Source: Leptodesmis sichuanensis A121 (GTDB taxonomy: Bacteria > Cyanobacteriota > Cyanobacteriia > Leptolyngbyales > Leptolyngbyaceae). From it: a stretch of 64,000 nucleotides of DNA. This document shows positions 35,455-44,138 of this stretch, piece after piece. The notes beneath the pieces were generated by a model. The model was not told the DNA's origin. It saw nothing but the letters and a program-made list of their open reading frames with translations, and made no database searches. The stretch spans positions 5,146,001-5,210,000 of the forward strand of contig NZ_CP075171.1 in NCBI RefSeq assembly GCF_021379005.1. Direction: 5' to 3'. The translations under genes were made by a program, and so were the position numbers. How positions within the stretch are numbered: position 1 is the first letter of the stretch; each line of letters opens with the position of its first letter.

Positions 35455-35963
35455 GAATGACTTGCCTTACTCTGCCCGCTAAATTAAATCGTGTCCAAGT
35501 TCAGAACGGGAGTTTCTGCAGGAGAAGCCCCTACTGTCTAGCTGAACTTGGTTTATTCTATCGTTTACCCTGCCTGCCTCCGTTGCGATCGCCGTCCTAA
35601 AAATCCGTTGGTAGACAAAACGGTCTGGTCAAAAAATATTTTCACTCTTCCTGTTGGCCTCTTTCTGTGAATATTCGCAAGTTTTCCTATCCTGAGGAAG
35701 ATAGGTTTAGGTAGGATGGAAGCAACCGTTACCGCTCTGGGAGTTTTGGGCACATTAAGGCAGGGAGTGTATCCTAACGAGCTACGAATGTCCGTGAATG
35801 TATGGGTATTCACACTGGCTTGAATCTCAGAGTTCCACGGCTTTAGTATTTCTTTAAAGGGCTTCCCGCAGGAATGACATTCTAGATTTGGCGTTCCTCT
35901 CTGGATAATAGAGAATAGGACAACCACCGTTCCCGCATTTGATGATAGAGCGAGTGAAGCTGA
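35455..35963. other. intergenic region between pheT and the kinase
   Basis: 509 bp separating divergent genes. It holds copy D of the palindromic repeat (35493-35555) and a small CCTATC...GATAGG inverted repeat near 35690. An open frame on the minus strand (35565-35927) has no protein-like character. Promoters for both genes must lie here but are not clear by eye. Confidence 0.45.
35493..35555. repeat. palindromic repeat family, copy D (diverged)
   Basis: Starts GTCCAAGTTCAGAAC, keeps AGTTTCT in the core and ends TCTAGCTGAACTTGGTTTA. The outer arms pair (CAAGTTCAG with CTGAACTTG). It is the most diverged of the four copies. Confidence 0.6.
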
Positions 35964-37589
35964 ATGAGCTACTGCTTAAACCCAGCCTGTACTAATCCAC
36001 AAAATCTTACTCATACGGAGCTATGTCAGGCATGCGGCTCTAAGCTGTTGTTGCGCGATCGCTACCGAATCATTCAGGCCCTGGGACAGGGGGGGTTTGG
36101 AGCTACATTCCTGGCCATGAATGAGAGTTTGCCAGGTAAACCCAGTTGCGTGATTAAGCAATTGCGTCCTAATGCCAGTGCTCCTCACATCATGGATATG
36201 GCTCGTGAGTTGTTTAAGCGAGAAGCGGAAACCCTGGGGCGAATTGGCACTCATCCGCAGATTCCTTCTCTGCTGGATTATTTTGAAGAGAATGAAACCT
36301 TTTATCTGGTTCAAGAATATGTCAGTGGTTCTACGCTTCAGCAGGAGATTAAGCGTTCCGGGCCATTGAGCGAACTGGAAGTCAAAAAGTTTTTGAGCGA
36401 AATTTTACCCTTACTGGCCTATATTCACGAAAAGCAGGTAATCCATCGGGATATTAAGCCTGCCAATATTATTCGTCGCGCCCAGGATAATAAGCTGGTG
36501 CTGATTGATTTCGGGGCTGTGAAATATCAAAGCGCTCAACCCTCCAATGCTTCGGATCAAACCGCATTGACTTCCTATGCGATCGGTACTCCCGGTTTTG
36601 CGCCTCCCGAACAGATGAATATGCGCCCCGTCCCGGCCAGCGACATTTATGCGTTAGGCATTAGTTGCCTCTATTTGCTGACAGGTAAATCTCCGAAAGA
36701 TATGGATTATGACCCCACTACTGGGGAACTCAACTGGAAAAAGTATATTTACGTCAGCGACCATTTCGCCGGAGTGCTGGCCAAGATGATGGAGATCTCG
36801 GTGAAGCAGCGCTATAAGTCGGCACTTGAGGTTTATCGGGCGTTAGATCTGGAAGATCACCTGGAAAGTTTAGCCAACAGTATTAATAATGTGGAATCCA
36901 GAGCTAATGCCATGCCGCGTGCCAATGTCGGCTATCGAGATGGGGATTCCGAGGGGCCTGCCTCTTCCCGGTTGGCGCGTCAGGCGATGGCCATTCGTTC
37001 CCGTAAACAAACCCGCATGGATTCGACTGGATTATATGCCGGACTGACCCGCAGTCGGGCGATCGATTCCAACCGCTTGAACACAGGCATCGCATCAAGG
37101 GGTAGAAATTCGGCGGGTCGGGGGAAAGATACGGGTGGAAATGAGAAGCAGAAAATTCCCGTGCGGCTGGATGCGGAGGGTTTGCAAACCTATTACGCGA
37201 AAGGCAAACGGGATTTTGCCAGCCATGATTTGCACGCCCTTGCTTTACAAAAAGTCAATTTATCTGGGGCCAATTTTCACCAATCCAATCTCAGCAAAAT
37301 CAACCTCCAGGGCGCGAACCTGTACAACGTCAATCTGGGTCGCGCCAGTTTGAACCACGCCAATTTGAAAAATGCCAATCTGAGTAAAGCCTATTTGAGT
37401 TACGCTGATCTGGAAAGTGCAGATTTACGGGGTGCGGATTTGACGGAAGCGTATTTGTTAAATGCCAACTTGCGGGGCGCAAATCTGTGCGGTGCGAATC
37501 TGGCGGGCGCGAGGATGAGTGAGGAGCAACTGGCAATGGCCCGCACCAACTGGATGACGATTCGACCCAACGGCAAGCGAGGACTTTAG
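35964..37589 (+). CDS. spkB: Ser/Thr protein kinase with Cys motif and pentapeptide repeats (SpkB-like)
   Basis: A Hanks-type kinase of 541 aa. An N-terminal Cys motif (C4, C9, C21, C24 in MSYCLNPACTNP and LCQACG) precedes the kinase domain (about 33-295). That domain has the glycine loop GQGGFGATF, the lysine in VIKQLRP, HRD in VIHRDIKPANI and DFG in LIDFGAVK. A Ser/Arg-rich linker leads to tandem pentapeptide repeats of the A(D/N)Lxx type (about 430-525). The same architecture defines SpkB of Synechocystis, whose cysteines make it redox-sensitive. glgX starts 8 bp after the stop, so the two are probably cotranscribed. Confidence 0.85.
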   Translation: MSYCLNPACTNPQNLTHTELCQACGSKLLLRDRYRIIQALGQGGFGATFLAMNESLPGKPSCVIKQLRPNASAPHIMDMARELFKREAETLGRIGTHPQIPSLLDYFEENETFYLVQEYVSGSTLQQEIKRSGPLSELEVKKFLSEILPLLAYIHEKQVIHRDIKPANIIRRAQDNKLVLIDFGAVKYQSAQPSNASDQTALTSYAIGTPGFAPPEQMNMRPVPASDIYALGISCLYLLTGKSPKDMDYDPTTGELNWKKYIYVSDHFAGVLAKMMEISVKQRYKSALEVYRALDLEDHLESLANSINNVESRANAMPRANVGYRDGDSEGPASSRLARQAMAIRSRKQTRMDSTGLYAGLTRSRAIDSNRLNTGIASRGRNSAGRGKDTGGNEKQKIPVRLDAEGLQTYYAKGKRDFASHDLHALALQKVNLSGANFHQSNLSKINLQGANLYNVNLGRASLNHANLKNANLSKAYLSYADLESADLRGADLTEAYLLNANLRGANLCGANLAGARMSEEQLAMARTNWMTIRPNGKRGL

Positions 37590-37597
37590 CAGTAGCA

Positions 37598-39685
37598 ATG
37601 GCAGCTTTAAATCAGGATACACTCCCTGGTCGAAGTTTTCCGTTAGGAGCCAAGGTTTACCCGGAGGGGGTGAACTTTTGCATTTTTTCCAAAAGCAGTA
37701 CGGCTGTCGAACTGTTGCTTTTTGATGCGGCAGACGATCCCAAACCCAGCCGCGTCATCCAGTTAGATCCCCAGCAAAATCGCACCTCGTATTACTGGCA
37801 TGTCTTTGTTCCTGGAGTGACGGCCGGACAGGTGTATGCCTACCGGGTGTATGGGCCGTTTGCCCCCGATCGCGGTCATCGCTTTGATGGCAATAAAGTC
37901 CTGCTTGATCCCTATGCCAGCGCTGTCGTGGGGTGGGAGCATTACAGTCGGGAAGCAGCCATTCGTCCGGGTGATAACTGTGCTCAGGCACTCCGGGGGG
38001 TGGTTCTCGATCCAACCACCTACGATTGGGAAGGAGATGTGCCACTGGGCATTCCCTATACCAAAACCGTCATTTATGAAATGCATGTGGCAGGCTTCAC
38101 CCGCCATCCCAATTCTGGTGTTGCTGAACATAAGCGGGGAACCTATGCCGGATTAATCGAGAAAATTCCCTACCTGAAACAATTGGGTATTACCGCCGTT
38201 GAACTGATGCCCATCCATGAATTTGATGAGCAGGATGCCCGACCGGGATTGAAGAACTATTGGGGCTATAGCACCCTGGCCTTTTTTGCGCCCCACCGGG
38301 CCTACAGTTCAAATCGCGATCCGCTGGGGCCAGTGAATGAATTCCGGGATATGGTGAAGGCATTCCACAAAGCCGGGATTGAGGTGATTCTGGATGTGGT
38401 GTTTAACCACACGGCGGAAGGCAATGACGAAGGTCCAACCCTGTCGTTTAAGGGATTGGAGAACCGGGCGTATTACATTCTGGAAAAAAATCCAGCCTTG
38501 TATGTCAATTACAGTGGTTGCGGCAACACGATCAAAGCCAATCATGAAGTTGTTACCCGTCTGATTCTGGATTGCTTGCGGTACTGGGTAGATGTCATGC
38601 ATGTGGACGGCTTCCGGTTTGACCTGGCCTCCGTCCTATCTCGTGGTAAGTTGGGCCATCCCTTAGAGGATCCGCCCCTGCTCTGGTCGATCGACTCTGA
38701 TCCAGTCCTGGCCGGCACTAAGCTAATTGCGGAAGCCTGGGATGCTGGGGGATTGTATCAGGTGGGATCGTTTATTGGCGATCGCTTTGCCGAATGGAAT
38801 GGCCCGTTTCGGGACGATGTGCGGCGCTTCATCAAAAGTGATGCCGGTATGGTAAATCAGTTGGCTTCCCGGATTCTTGGCAGTCCCGATATTTATCCTG
38901 ATCCGGATCATGAACCGCACCGCAGCATCAACTTTGTCACCTGCCATGATGGGTTTACCCTCAACGATCTGGTGTCTTACAACGAGAAACACAATCAGGA
39001 TAATGGGGAAGACAACCAGGATGGCAGTAACGATAACCATAGCTGGAATTGCGGCGTTGAAGGACCAACCGATGATCCAGAAGTAGAAGCGCTCCGCCAG
39101 CGGCAGATCAAGAATTTTATTACTACCCTGTTAATCTCTCAGGGCACGCCCATGTTGTTGATGGGGGATGAAGTGCGTCGCACTCAGCAGGGCAACAACA
39201 ATGCTTACTGCCAAAACAATGAACTGAGCTGGTTTGATTGGAGCCTGGTGGAAAAACATGGCGATCTGTTGGACTTTGTGCGGGGCATGATTCATTTCAT
39301 TCAATCTCTGGAACTGTTTCAGCATGAAGAACGCCTGGAAACATCCAGCAGCCACAAGCCATACATTAACTGGCATGGAATGAAACTCGGTAAGCCGGAT
39401 TGGAGTGATGAATCCCGCTGTCTTGCCTTCACTCTGTATCATCCTGATGCGAAAGAGCATCTGCATGTGATTTTTAACGCCCACTGGGAAGCCCATACCT
39501 TTGAACTGCCGACGCTGCATCCCGGCAAAGGCTGGTATCGCATAGTAGACACTACTTTGAAGGCCCCAGATGACTATCGGCAACCGGACACCGCTCCTCG
39601 CTGGCCAGAAAGTACGTACCCTGTGGAGCCACGATCGGCAGTAATTTTGATGGCACTACCCACTACCATTGATTTCAGTCAATGA
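37598..39685 (+). CDS. glgX: glycogen debranching enzyme GlgX (isoamylase type)
   Basis: GH13 enzyme that cuts alpha-1,6 branches of glycogen limit dextrin, freeing maltooligosaccharides. The 695-aa product has an N-terminal CBM48 (about 10-130) and the catalytic (beta/alpha)8 barrel with region I DVVFNHTAEG, region II GFRFDLASVL (nucleophile Asp), region III LIAEAWDAGG (acid Glu) and region IV FVTCHDGFTLND. It lies 8 bp downstream of the SpkB-like kinase gene and 88 bp upstream of a phosphoketolase gene, all on the same strand. Confidence 0.95.
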   Translation: MAALNQDTLPGRSFPLGAKVYPEGVNFCIFSKSSTAVELLLFDAADDPKPSRVIQLDPQQNRTSYYWHVFVPGVTAGQVYAYRVYGPFAPDRGHRFDGNKVLLDPYASAVVGWEHYSREAAIRPGDNCAQALRGVVLDPTTYDWEGDVPLGIPYTKTVIYEMHVAGFTRHPNSGVAEHKRGTYAGLIEKIPYLKQLGITAVELMPIHEFDEQDARPGLKNYWGYSTLAFFAPHRAYSSNRDPLGPVNEFRDMVKAFHKAGIEVILDVVFNHTAEGNDEGPTLSFKGLENRAYYILEKNPALYVNYSGCGNTIKANHEVVTRLILDCLRYWVDVMHVDGFRFDLASVLSRGKLGHPLEDPPLLWSIDSDPVLAGTKLIAEAWDAGGLYQVGSFIGDRFAEWNGPFRDDVRRFIKSDAGMVNQLASRILGSPDIYPDPDHEPHRSINFVTCHDGFTLNDLVSYNEKHNQDNGEDNQDGSNDNHSWNCGVEGPTDDPEVEALRQRQIKNFITTLLISQGTPMLLMGDEVRRTQQGNNNAYCQNNELSWFDWSLVEKHGDLLDFVRGMIHFIQSLELFQHEERLETSSSHKPYINWHGMKLGKPDWSDESRCLAFTLYHPDAKEHLHVIFNAHWEAHTFELPTLHPGKGWYRIVDTTLKAPDDYRQPDTAPRWPESTYPVEPRSAVILMALPTTIDFSQ

Positions 39686-39773
39686 TTGGGGCAGGAGTTT
39701 GAATTACCTGACTCACAGTTTTTGACCCACTGGCTGTGTACTATAGGGTATTGATTGATCAGGTATCTCAAGC

Positions 39774-41984
39774 ATGACTGCAGTTACTCCCAACCCCAAG
39801 TCCGTCCCGGCATTTTGTGAAGGCATTCAATATTTCGGCGATCGCATCCCTGAATTTGAAACCTATGGCAAAACTCCGGTGATTGCCGCTGGGAAAACCG
39901 CAATCGCAGACCCCACCGACCCTTCAGCCGCTTATCAGACCCTTCTATATGCCGATGCACTGCGGTATCTGGTGTTGCAAATCACGGGCAGTAAAGCATC
40001 CGGCCATCCGGGTGGATTTGCCAGTCAGGCAGAAGCTTATGCGGCAATGGTGATGCTGGGGCATAAGAATTTCATTACCGAAGTCGGCCACCATGCTCCT
40101 GGCTTCTACAGCGCCATGTTTCTGGATCGTTCGCTGGAAGATATGGGCATTGAAACGGTGCAGCAGATGCGCGATCGGTTTCGGGAACGACATGGATTGT
40201 TAGGACATCTCTCCGGCCAAATTCCGGGCCTCCTGGCTCCTGCTGGCCCCCTTGGACAGGGACAACACTTTGCGATGGCCTGCGCCCTGCTCCATCGGGA
40301 TAAGCTCTTTCCCTTCACGGTTGGCGATGGTGGTTTAGGCGAACCCTACGTGATGAGTGCCTTTGGTCACTTCCACACGGCCTACCCCACCATTACCAAC
40401 TTCCTGCCCATCCTGGTCTGGAATGGTTACTCGCAGGAACACCACAGTATGGTGTCCACCCAGTCCAATGAGCAAATGATGGCCTACTGGCATGGCAACG
40501 GCTTTGAGGAAGTGGTGCTGGTGGATGCCAAGGACTTTGATGATCAGAATCAGCCGGGAGCGTTTGTAGACAGTACAGCTTTCTCCTTTGAGCAACGATT
40601 GGAATTTACCAAAGCGGTCTTAGTGGCGGCAGATGAAGCCGCGCGATCGGCACTCAACGGCAAACTCACGGTCTTTATCATCAAGCAATTGAAAGGAGCT
40701 GGAGTTCATGCCAGAGGCGCTAAATCTCACAATCTGTACGCTCAACACACGCTGGATAATCCCGATATTGTGAATGCCCTGAAAACCCGTGCTCTGCCAA
40801 CTGAAGCCTGGGAACTGGTACGCACCAACTGCGAACGTGCTGGAGGTGGCCCTGCCAGCAAAACGGTGGTGACCGAATTTGTTCTGCCCTTACCCGATCT
40901 GGGTGCGTTGCCGCTGGAAGAATTCCCCGTAGGTGGCGATCCCAAAGTTTCAACGACAGCAATGGGTAAATTAGTTGCTGCCGTGGGACAGGCTGATCCT
41001 GGCTATCTTGTCTCCAATGCAGATGGGAATGAAGCCTCTGGGATAGCCAACATTAACCAGGCATTGAAGATTATTCATCCGATCGAAGATCCGCTGTATA
41101 ACCAGAAACCGGGTGGTCAGGTGTATGAGCCGCTGAGTGAAGATGCCTGTGCCGGATTAGCGGCCAGCTTATCCTTAATGGGATCCCGTACCCTCTGGTG
41201 TTCCTATGAGTCCTTTGCGATCAATGGCTTACCCATCTGGCAAACCGTAACGCAGGCAATGGCAGAACTGCGCCGCCCTACGCCGTCCACCATCACCCTA
41301 TTTACCGCTGGTGCATTGGAACAGGGACGCAACGGCTGGACTCATCAACGCCCCGAAATCGAAGCCTACTTTGCCGCGATGATGCGGAATGGCAATGTCT
41401 TTCCCGTTTTCCCACCGGATGCCAACAGCATTCAGGTTTGTTATGACTGGGCACTGACAACGAAGAATAAAGGTGTGGTGATCACCGCCAGCAAATCGCC
41501 GCTGCCCATTCGTACCACCTTTGAGCAAACCCGGCAGGCGCTTCGAGAAGGAGCAGTAGTTTTACATGAAAGCCAGGGCGGTAAGAAAGTAGTCTTTGCC
41601 GTGATTGGCGACATGATTTTGCTGCCCGTGTTTGAGGCGGCTCAATGTCTGGAAGCGGATGGCATTGGGGTGCGAATTGTGTCAGTCGTGAATCCCCGTC
41701 GCCTTTACCGTCCTACCGATGTGGCCTGGGATATTTGTTCTGAACCGGATGGCGATTTTCTGGATGATGCCGGGTTCGATCGCCTGTTCAGTGCCGATGC
41801 CTTAATTGGAGTTATCGGAGGAGCCAGTGCCATGCTCGAACCTGTGATGCTCCGGAGTACCGCCAAACGCGACACCTTTGCCTGGAAGCGGGGCGAAACC
41901 ACGGCCTCGGCTGGCGAACTGATGGCGGTGAATGGCATTACAGCGGAGGCCATTGCAAAGCGATCGCAAGAGTTACTGGCTTAA
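39774..41984 (+). CDS. phosphoketolase family protein (short, divergent)
   Basis: A thiamine-diphosphate enzyme expected to split xylulose 5-P and/or fructose 6-P into acetyl-P and an aldose phosphate. At 736 aa it is shorter than the classical 790-820-aa enzymes. Visible sites are SKASGHPGGF, GHHAPGF, the ThDP/Mg motif GDGGLGEP with WNGY, and the C-terminal half with LSEDACAGL, SYESF (Glu), NGWTHQRPE (His) and PPDANSI, which follow phosphoketolase rather than transketolase. It resembles the second, less studied phosphoketolase-like protein of cyanobacteria (Sll0529 type). Catalytic identity should be treated as probable. An intrinsic terminator follows. Confidence 0.8.
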   Translation: MTAVTPNPKSVPAFCEGIQYFGDRIPEFETYGKTPVIAAGKTAIADPTDPSAAYQTLLYADALRYLVLQITGSKASGHPGGFASQAEAYAAMVMLGHKNFITEVGHHAPGFYSAMFLDRSLEDMGIETVQQMRDRFRERHGLLGHLSGQIPGLLAPAGPLGQGQHFAMACALLHRDKLFPFTVGDGGLGEPYVMSAFGHFHTAYPTITNFLPILVWNGYSQEHHSMVSTQSNEQMMAYWHGNGFEEVVLVDAKDFDDQNQPGAFVDSTAFSFEQRLEFTKAVLVAADEAARSALNGKLTVFIIKQLKGAGVHARGAKSHNLYAQHTLDNPDIVNALKTRALPTEAWELVRTNCERAGGGPASKTVVTEFVLPLPDLGALPLEEFPVGGDPKVSTTAMGKLVAAVGQADPGYLVSNADGNEASGIANINQALKIIHPIEDPLYNQKPGGQVYEPLSEDACAGLAASLSLMGSRTLWCSYESFAINGLPIWQTVTQAMAELRRPTPSTITLFTAGALEQGRNGWTHQRPEIEAYFAAMMRNGNVFPVFPPDANSIQVCYDWALTTKNKGVVITASKSPLPIRTTFEQTRQALREGAVVLHESQGGKKVVFAVIGDMILLPVFEAAQCLEADGIGVRIVSVVNPRRLYRPTDVAWDICSEPDGDFLDDAGFDRLFSADALIGVIGGASAMLEPVMLRSTAKRDTFAWKRGETTASAGELMAVNGITAEAIAKRSQELLA

Positions 41985-42063
41985 AAGGTATTCAACAACT
42001 GAATGTTCTTGAATTAGTCCATCACAAGTCTTGATCGCGACGGCTGATGACTTCAATAAATAG

Positions 42064-42096
42064 ACTGCTCGAAGGAATTCTTCTGAGCAGTTTTTT
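42064..42096 (+). terminator. intrinsic terminator after the phosphoketolase gene
   Basis: ACTGCTC pairs with GAGCAGT, extended by GAAG/CTTC with one bulged T. The run TTTTTT follows directly. This is a textbook rho-independent terminator 80 bp after the stop codon. Confidence 0.85.
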
Positions 42097-42110
42097 ATGC
42101 CCAGAGGTAA

Positions 42111-42202
42111 GGGATTTGCCGTTAAATCATGTACCGACTGTAGGATGTGTCAGGCGCTAGCCGTAACGCATCGTAAGGATTTTATTTTCGCGCAAGTCCT
42201 TA
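42111..42202. repeat. dispersed ~92-bp repeat, copy 2
   Basis: Begins GGGATTTGCCGTTAAATCAT, exactly as copy 1 at 24472, and keeps the CCGTAACGCATCGTA palindrome arm. Differences are mostly transitions. It lies between a terminator and the ocp promoter region. Confidence 0.85.
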
Positions 42203-42481
42203 CCCTGAAGACCCAGTAGAAAAATGAGCAACCAAAAATATTAATAAATGCAACAAGTATAAGAGAGAACGAGGGGGCTGTACGTCCAGACTTGGCTAAA
42301 AAGCGAGTTTTAACTGATCTGCTCCATCTATCACTGAATCTGCCAAATGAGAATAGGAAAATAATTATTTACTTTAGTTAACATTCTGCGGTACTGTGAA
42401 AAGCGTGAAGTAAAGTTTTGTTTCCTGAGGGTTTCATTCGTCACTTCCGCACTGTGCCCAATTCGTAAGGAGGATTGCCCT

Positions 42482-43441
42482 ATGTCGTTTACGATTGATT
42501 CAGCTCGTAACATTTTTCCGAATACGCTAACGGCTGATGCTGTTCCAGCAACGACAGCCCGGTTCAATCAACTGAGTGCAGAAGATCAACTGGCATTAAT
42601 CTGGTTTGCCTACCTGGAAATGGGTAGGGCCATTACGATCGCGGCTCCTGGAGCGGCTAATATGCAGTTTGCTGAAGCGACTCTAGAGCAAATTCGGCAA
42701 ATGAACTTCCGGGAACAATCTCAAGTGATGTGTGACCTGGCAAACCGGGCGGACACTCCCATTTGCCGCACCTATGCCACTTGGTCTCCCAACATCAAGT
42801 TAGGCTTCTGGTATCAGTTAGGAAAGTGGATGGAACAGGGCCTTGTCGCTCCCATTCCTGAAGGCTATAAATTGTCTGCCAATGCTTCTGCCGTGTTGCA
42901 GGCGATTAGAGAATTAGAGGCCGGGCAGCAAATTACGGTATTACGCAATGCAGTTGTTGATATGGGCTTTGATCCTAGCAAACTCGGCAACTATACTCGT
43001 GTCGCTGAACCCGTTGTGGTGCCCAAAGAAATGTCTCAGCGAACCAAAGTTACCATTGAGGGCATCGATAATGCTACCGTGTTGAGCTACATGGACAACC
43101 TGAATGCCAACGACTTTGATGCCCTGATTCAATTATTTACACCCGATGGGGCGCTTCAACCGCCTTTCCAAAAACCGATTGTAGGCAAAGACGCAGTTTT
43201 ACGGTTCTTCCGGGAAGAATGCCAGAACCTGAAGTTGATGCCAGAGCGTGGTGTGGCTGAACCTGCGGCTGATGGTTATACCCAGATTAAAGTGACGGGG
43301 AAAGTGCAAACCCCCTGGTTTGGTGCAGGCGTTGGCATGAATATGTCCTGGCGGTTCCTGCTCGATCCCAACGACAAGATTTTCTTTGTCGCGATCGATT
43401 TGCTGGCTTCTCCCAAAGAGTTGCTGAACCTGGTTCGCTAA
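42482..43441 (+). CDS. ocp: orange carotenoid protein (OCP1 type)
   Basis: Blue-light-activated photoprotective protein that binds a keto-carotenoid and quenches phycobilisomes. The 319-aa product has the all-helical N-terminal domain (about 15-165), a linker, and an NTF2-like C-terminal domain (about 190-315). Carotenoid and function residues are in place: Y44, W110, R155 (salt bridge to the C-domain), and Y203 and W290, which match Y201 and W288 of Synechocystis OCP with a 2-residue longer linker. Overall similarity to the Synechocystis protein and the adjoining frp gene support type OCP1 rather than OCP2 or OCPX. Confidence 0.97.
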   Translation: MSFTIDSARNIFPNTLTADAVPATTARFNQLSAEDQLALIWFAYLEMGRAITIAAPGAANMQFAEATLEQIRQMNFREQSQVMCDLANRADTPICRTYATWSPNIKLGFWYQLGKWMEQGLVAPIPEGYKLSANASAVLQAIRELEAGQQITVLRNAVVDMGFDPSKLGNYTRVAEPVVVPKEMSQRTKVTIEGIDNATVLSYMDNLNANDFDALIQLFTPDGALQPPFQKPIVGKDAVLRFFREECQNLKLMPERGVAEPAADGYTQIKVTGKVQTPWFGAGVGMNMSWRFLLDPNDKIFFVAIDLLASPKELLNLVR

Positions 43442-43477
43442 AAGTTTTTTAGCATCAGAGCGTTGATGATTGTGCAT

Positions 43478-43502
43478 GAGCGCTCTCTTTGCGAGGGCGC
43501 TC
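43478..43502 (+). terminator. stem-loop after ocp
   Basis: GAGCGCTCTC pairs with GAGGGCGCTC (one G-U) around a 5-nt loop, 36 bp after the ocp stop. The tail TACTTTTG is only weakly T-rich, so it may reduce rather than stop transcription into frp. Confidence 0.6.
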
Positions 43503-43565
43503 TACTTTTGCCTGGGAAGGGACGATTGGATAACTTGGATTAAGTGGACAGGTATAGTGAACTCC

Positions 43566-43626
43566 TGGATCAGGGTTGCAGTTTTTCTATCAGAGAAACT
43601 ACGGTTCTGGACTTGGGCAAGGTTTA
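43566..43626. repeat. palindromic repeat family, copy C (partial)
   Basis: Reads in the same sense as copy B: core ATCAGAGAAACT, then GGTTCTGGACTTGGGCAAGG and TTTA. The far half is degenerate. It sits between ocp and frp, just upstream of the frp start. Confidence 0.65.
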
Positions 43627-43667
43627 ATTCATTAACAGAACAGCATAGACTTCACATTTAACGATTC

Positions 43668-43997
43668 ATGCAAGTGACGGATACAGATTGGTCTAAAACA
43701 GAAAAGAAAATCGCTCAAGCCGCTTTTGAACAAGCATATCAACGAGAAATTGCGGCATTGATTCAGCAAGTTCGTGAAGGAGCAGGCGCGATCGCATCTT
43801 TAGAGGATCTCTGGCAGCTACATGACTTTCTGAGTGCTCGACGACACGAGATCGATGGTAAGTACGATTACCGCTACTCAGTATTAATTTTTGTATTTTC
43901 CCGCTTAATTCGCGAGGGCTGGTTACATCTGGATGAACTAGCTGGATTGGCCCCCGATAAATTGACCAAGATTACAGTGCTGGCCAATATGGGATAG
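43668..43997 (+). CDS. frp: fluorescence recovery protein
   Basis: FRP speeds return of active OCP to its dark form and so ends phycobilisome quenching. The 109-aa all-helical protein has the signature LWQLHDFLSARRHEIDGKYD, with W49, H52, D53 and R59 matching the functional W50, H53, D54 and R60 of Synechocystis FRP. It lies 226 bp after ocp in the same direction. A hairpin and a palindromic repeat lie between them, so frp may have its own promoter. Confidence 0.95.
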   Translation: MQVTDTDWSKTEKKIAQAAFEQAYQREIAALIQQVREGAGAIASLEDLWQLHDFLSARRHEIDGKYDYRYSVLIFVFSRLIREGWLHLDELAGLAPDKLTKITVLANMG

Positions 43998-44138
43998 AAC
44001 TGAGCGATCGTCGCCCATAGCAACGTCTGCCATGCTTAACATCTGTATCATTTCGGTAAATTCATGACTCCGCGAATTGACAGGCAGTTTTCTTCAAGTG
44101 AAGATTACTGAAACCGCGTAGGTTTACGGAGAGAGAAT

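Larger units (their letters stand above)
41985..42481. other. intergenic region upstream of ocp
   Basis: 497 bp. It contains the terminator of the phosphoketolase gene, copy 2 of the 92-bp dispersed repeat, and about 280 bp of AT-rich sequence before ocp that must hold its promoter. A strong ribosome site TAAGGAGG (42466-42473) lies 8 nt from the ocp ATG. Confidence 0.55.

Noticed and set aside
35565-35927. 120-codon minus-strand open frame between pheT and the kinase
   Set aside because: No domain, no signal, and it occupies the region that should hold two divergent promoters.
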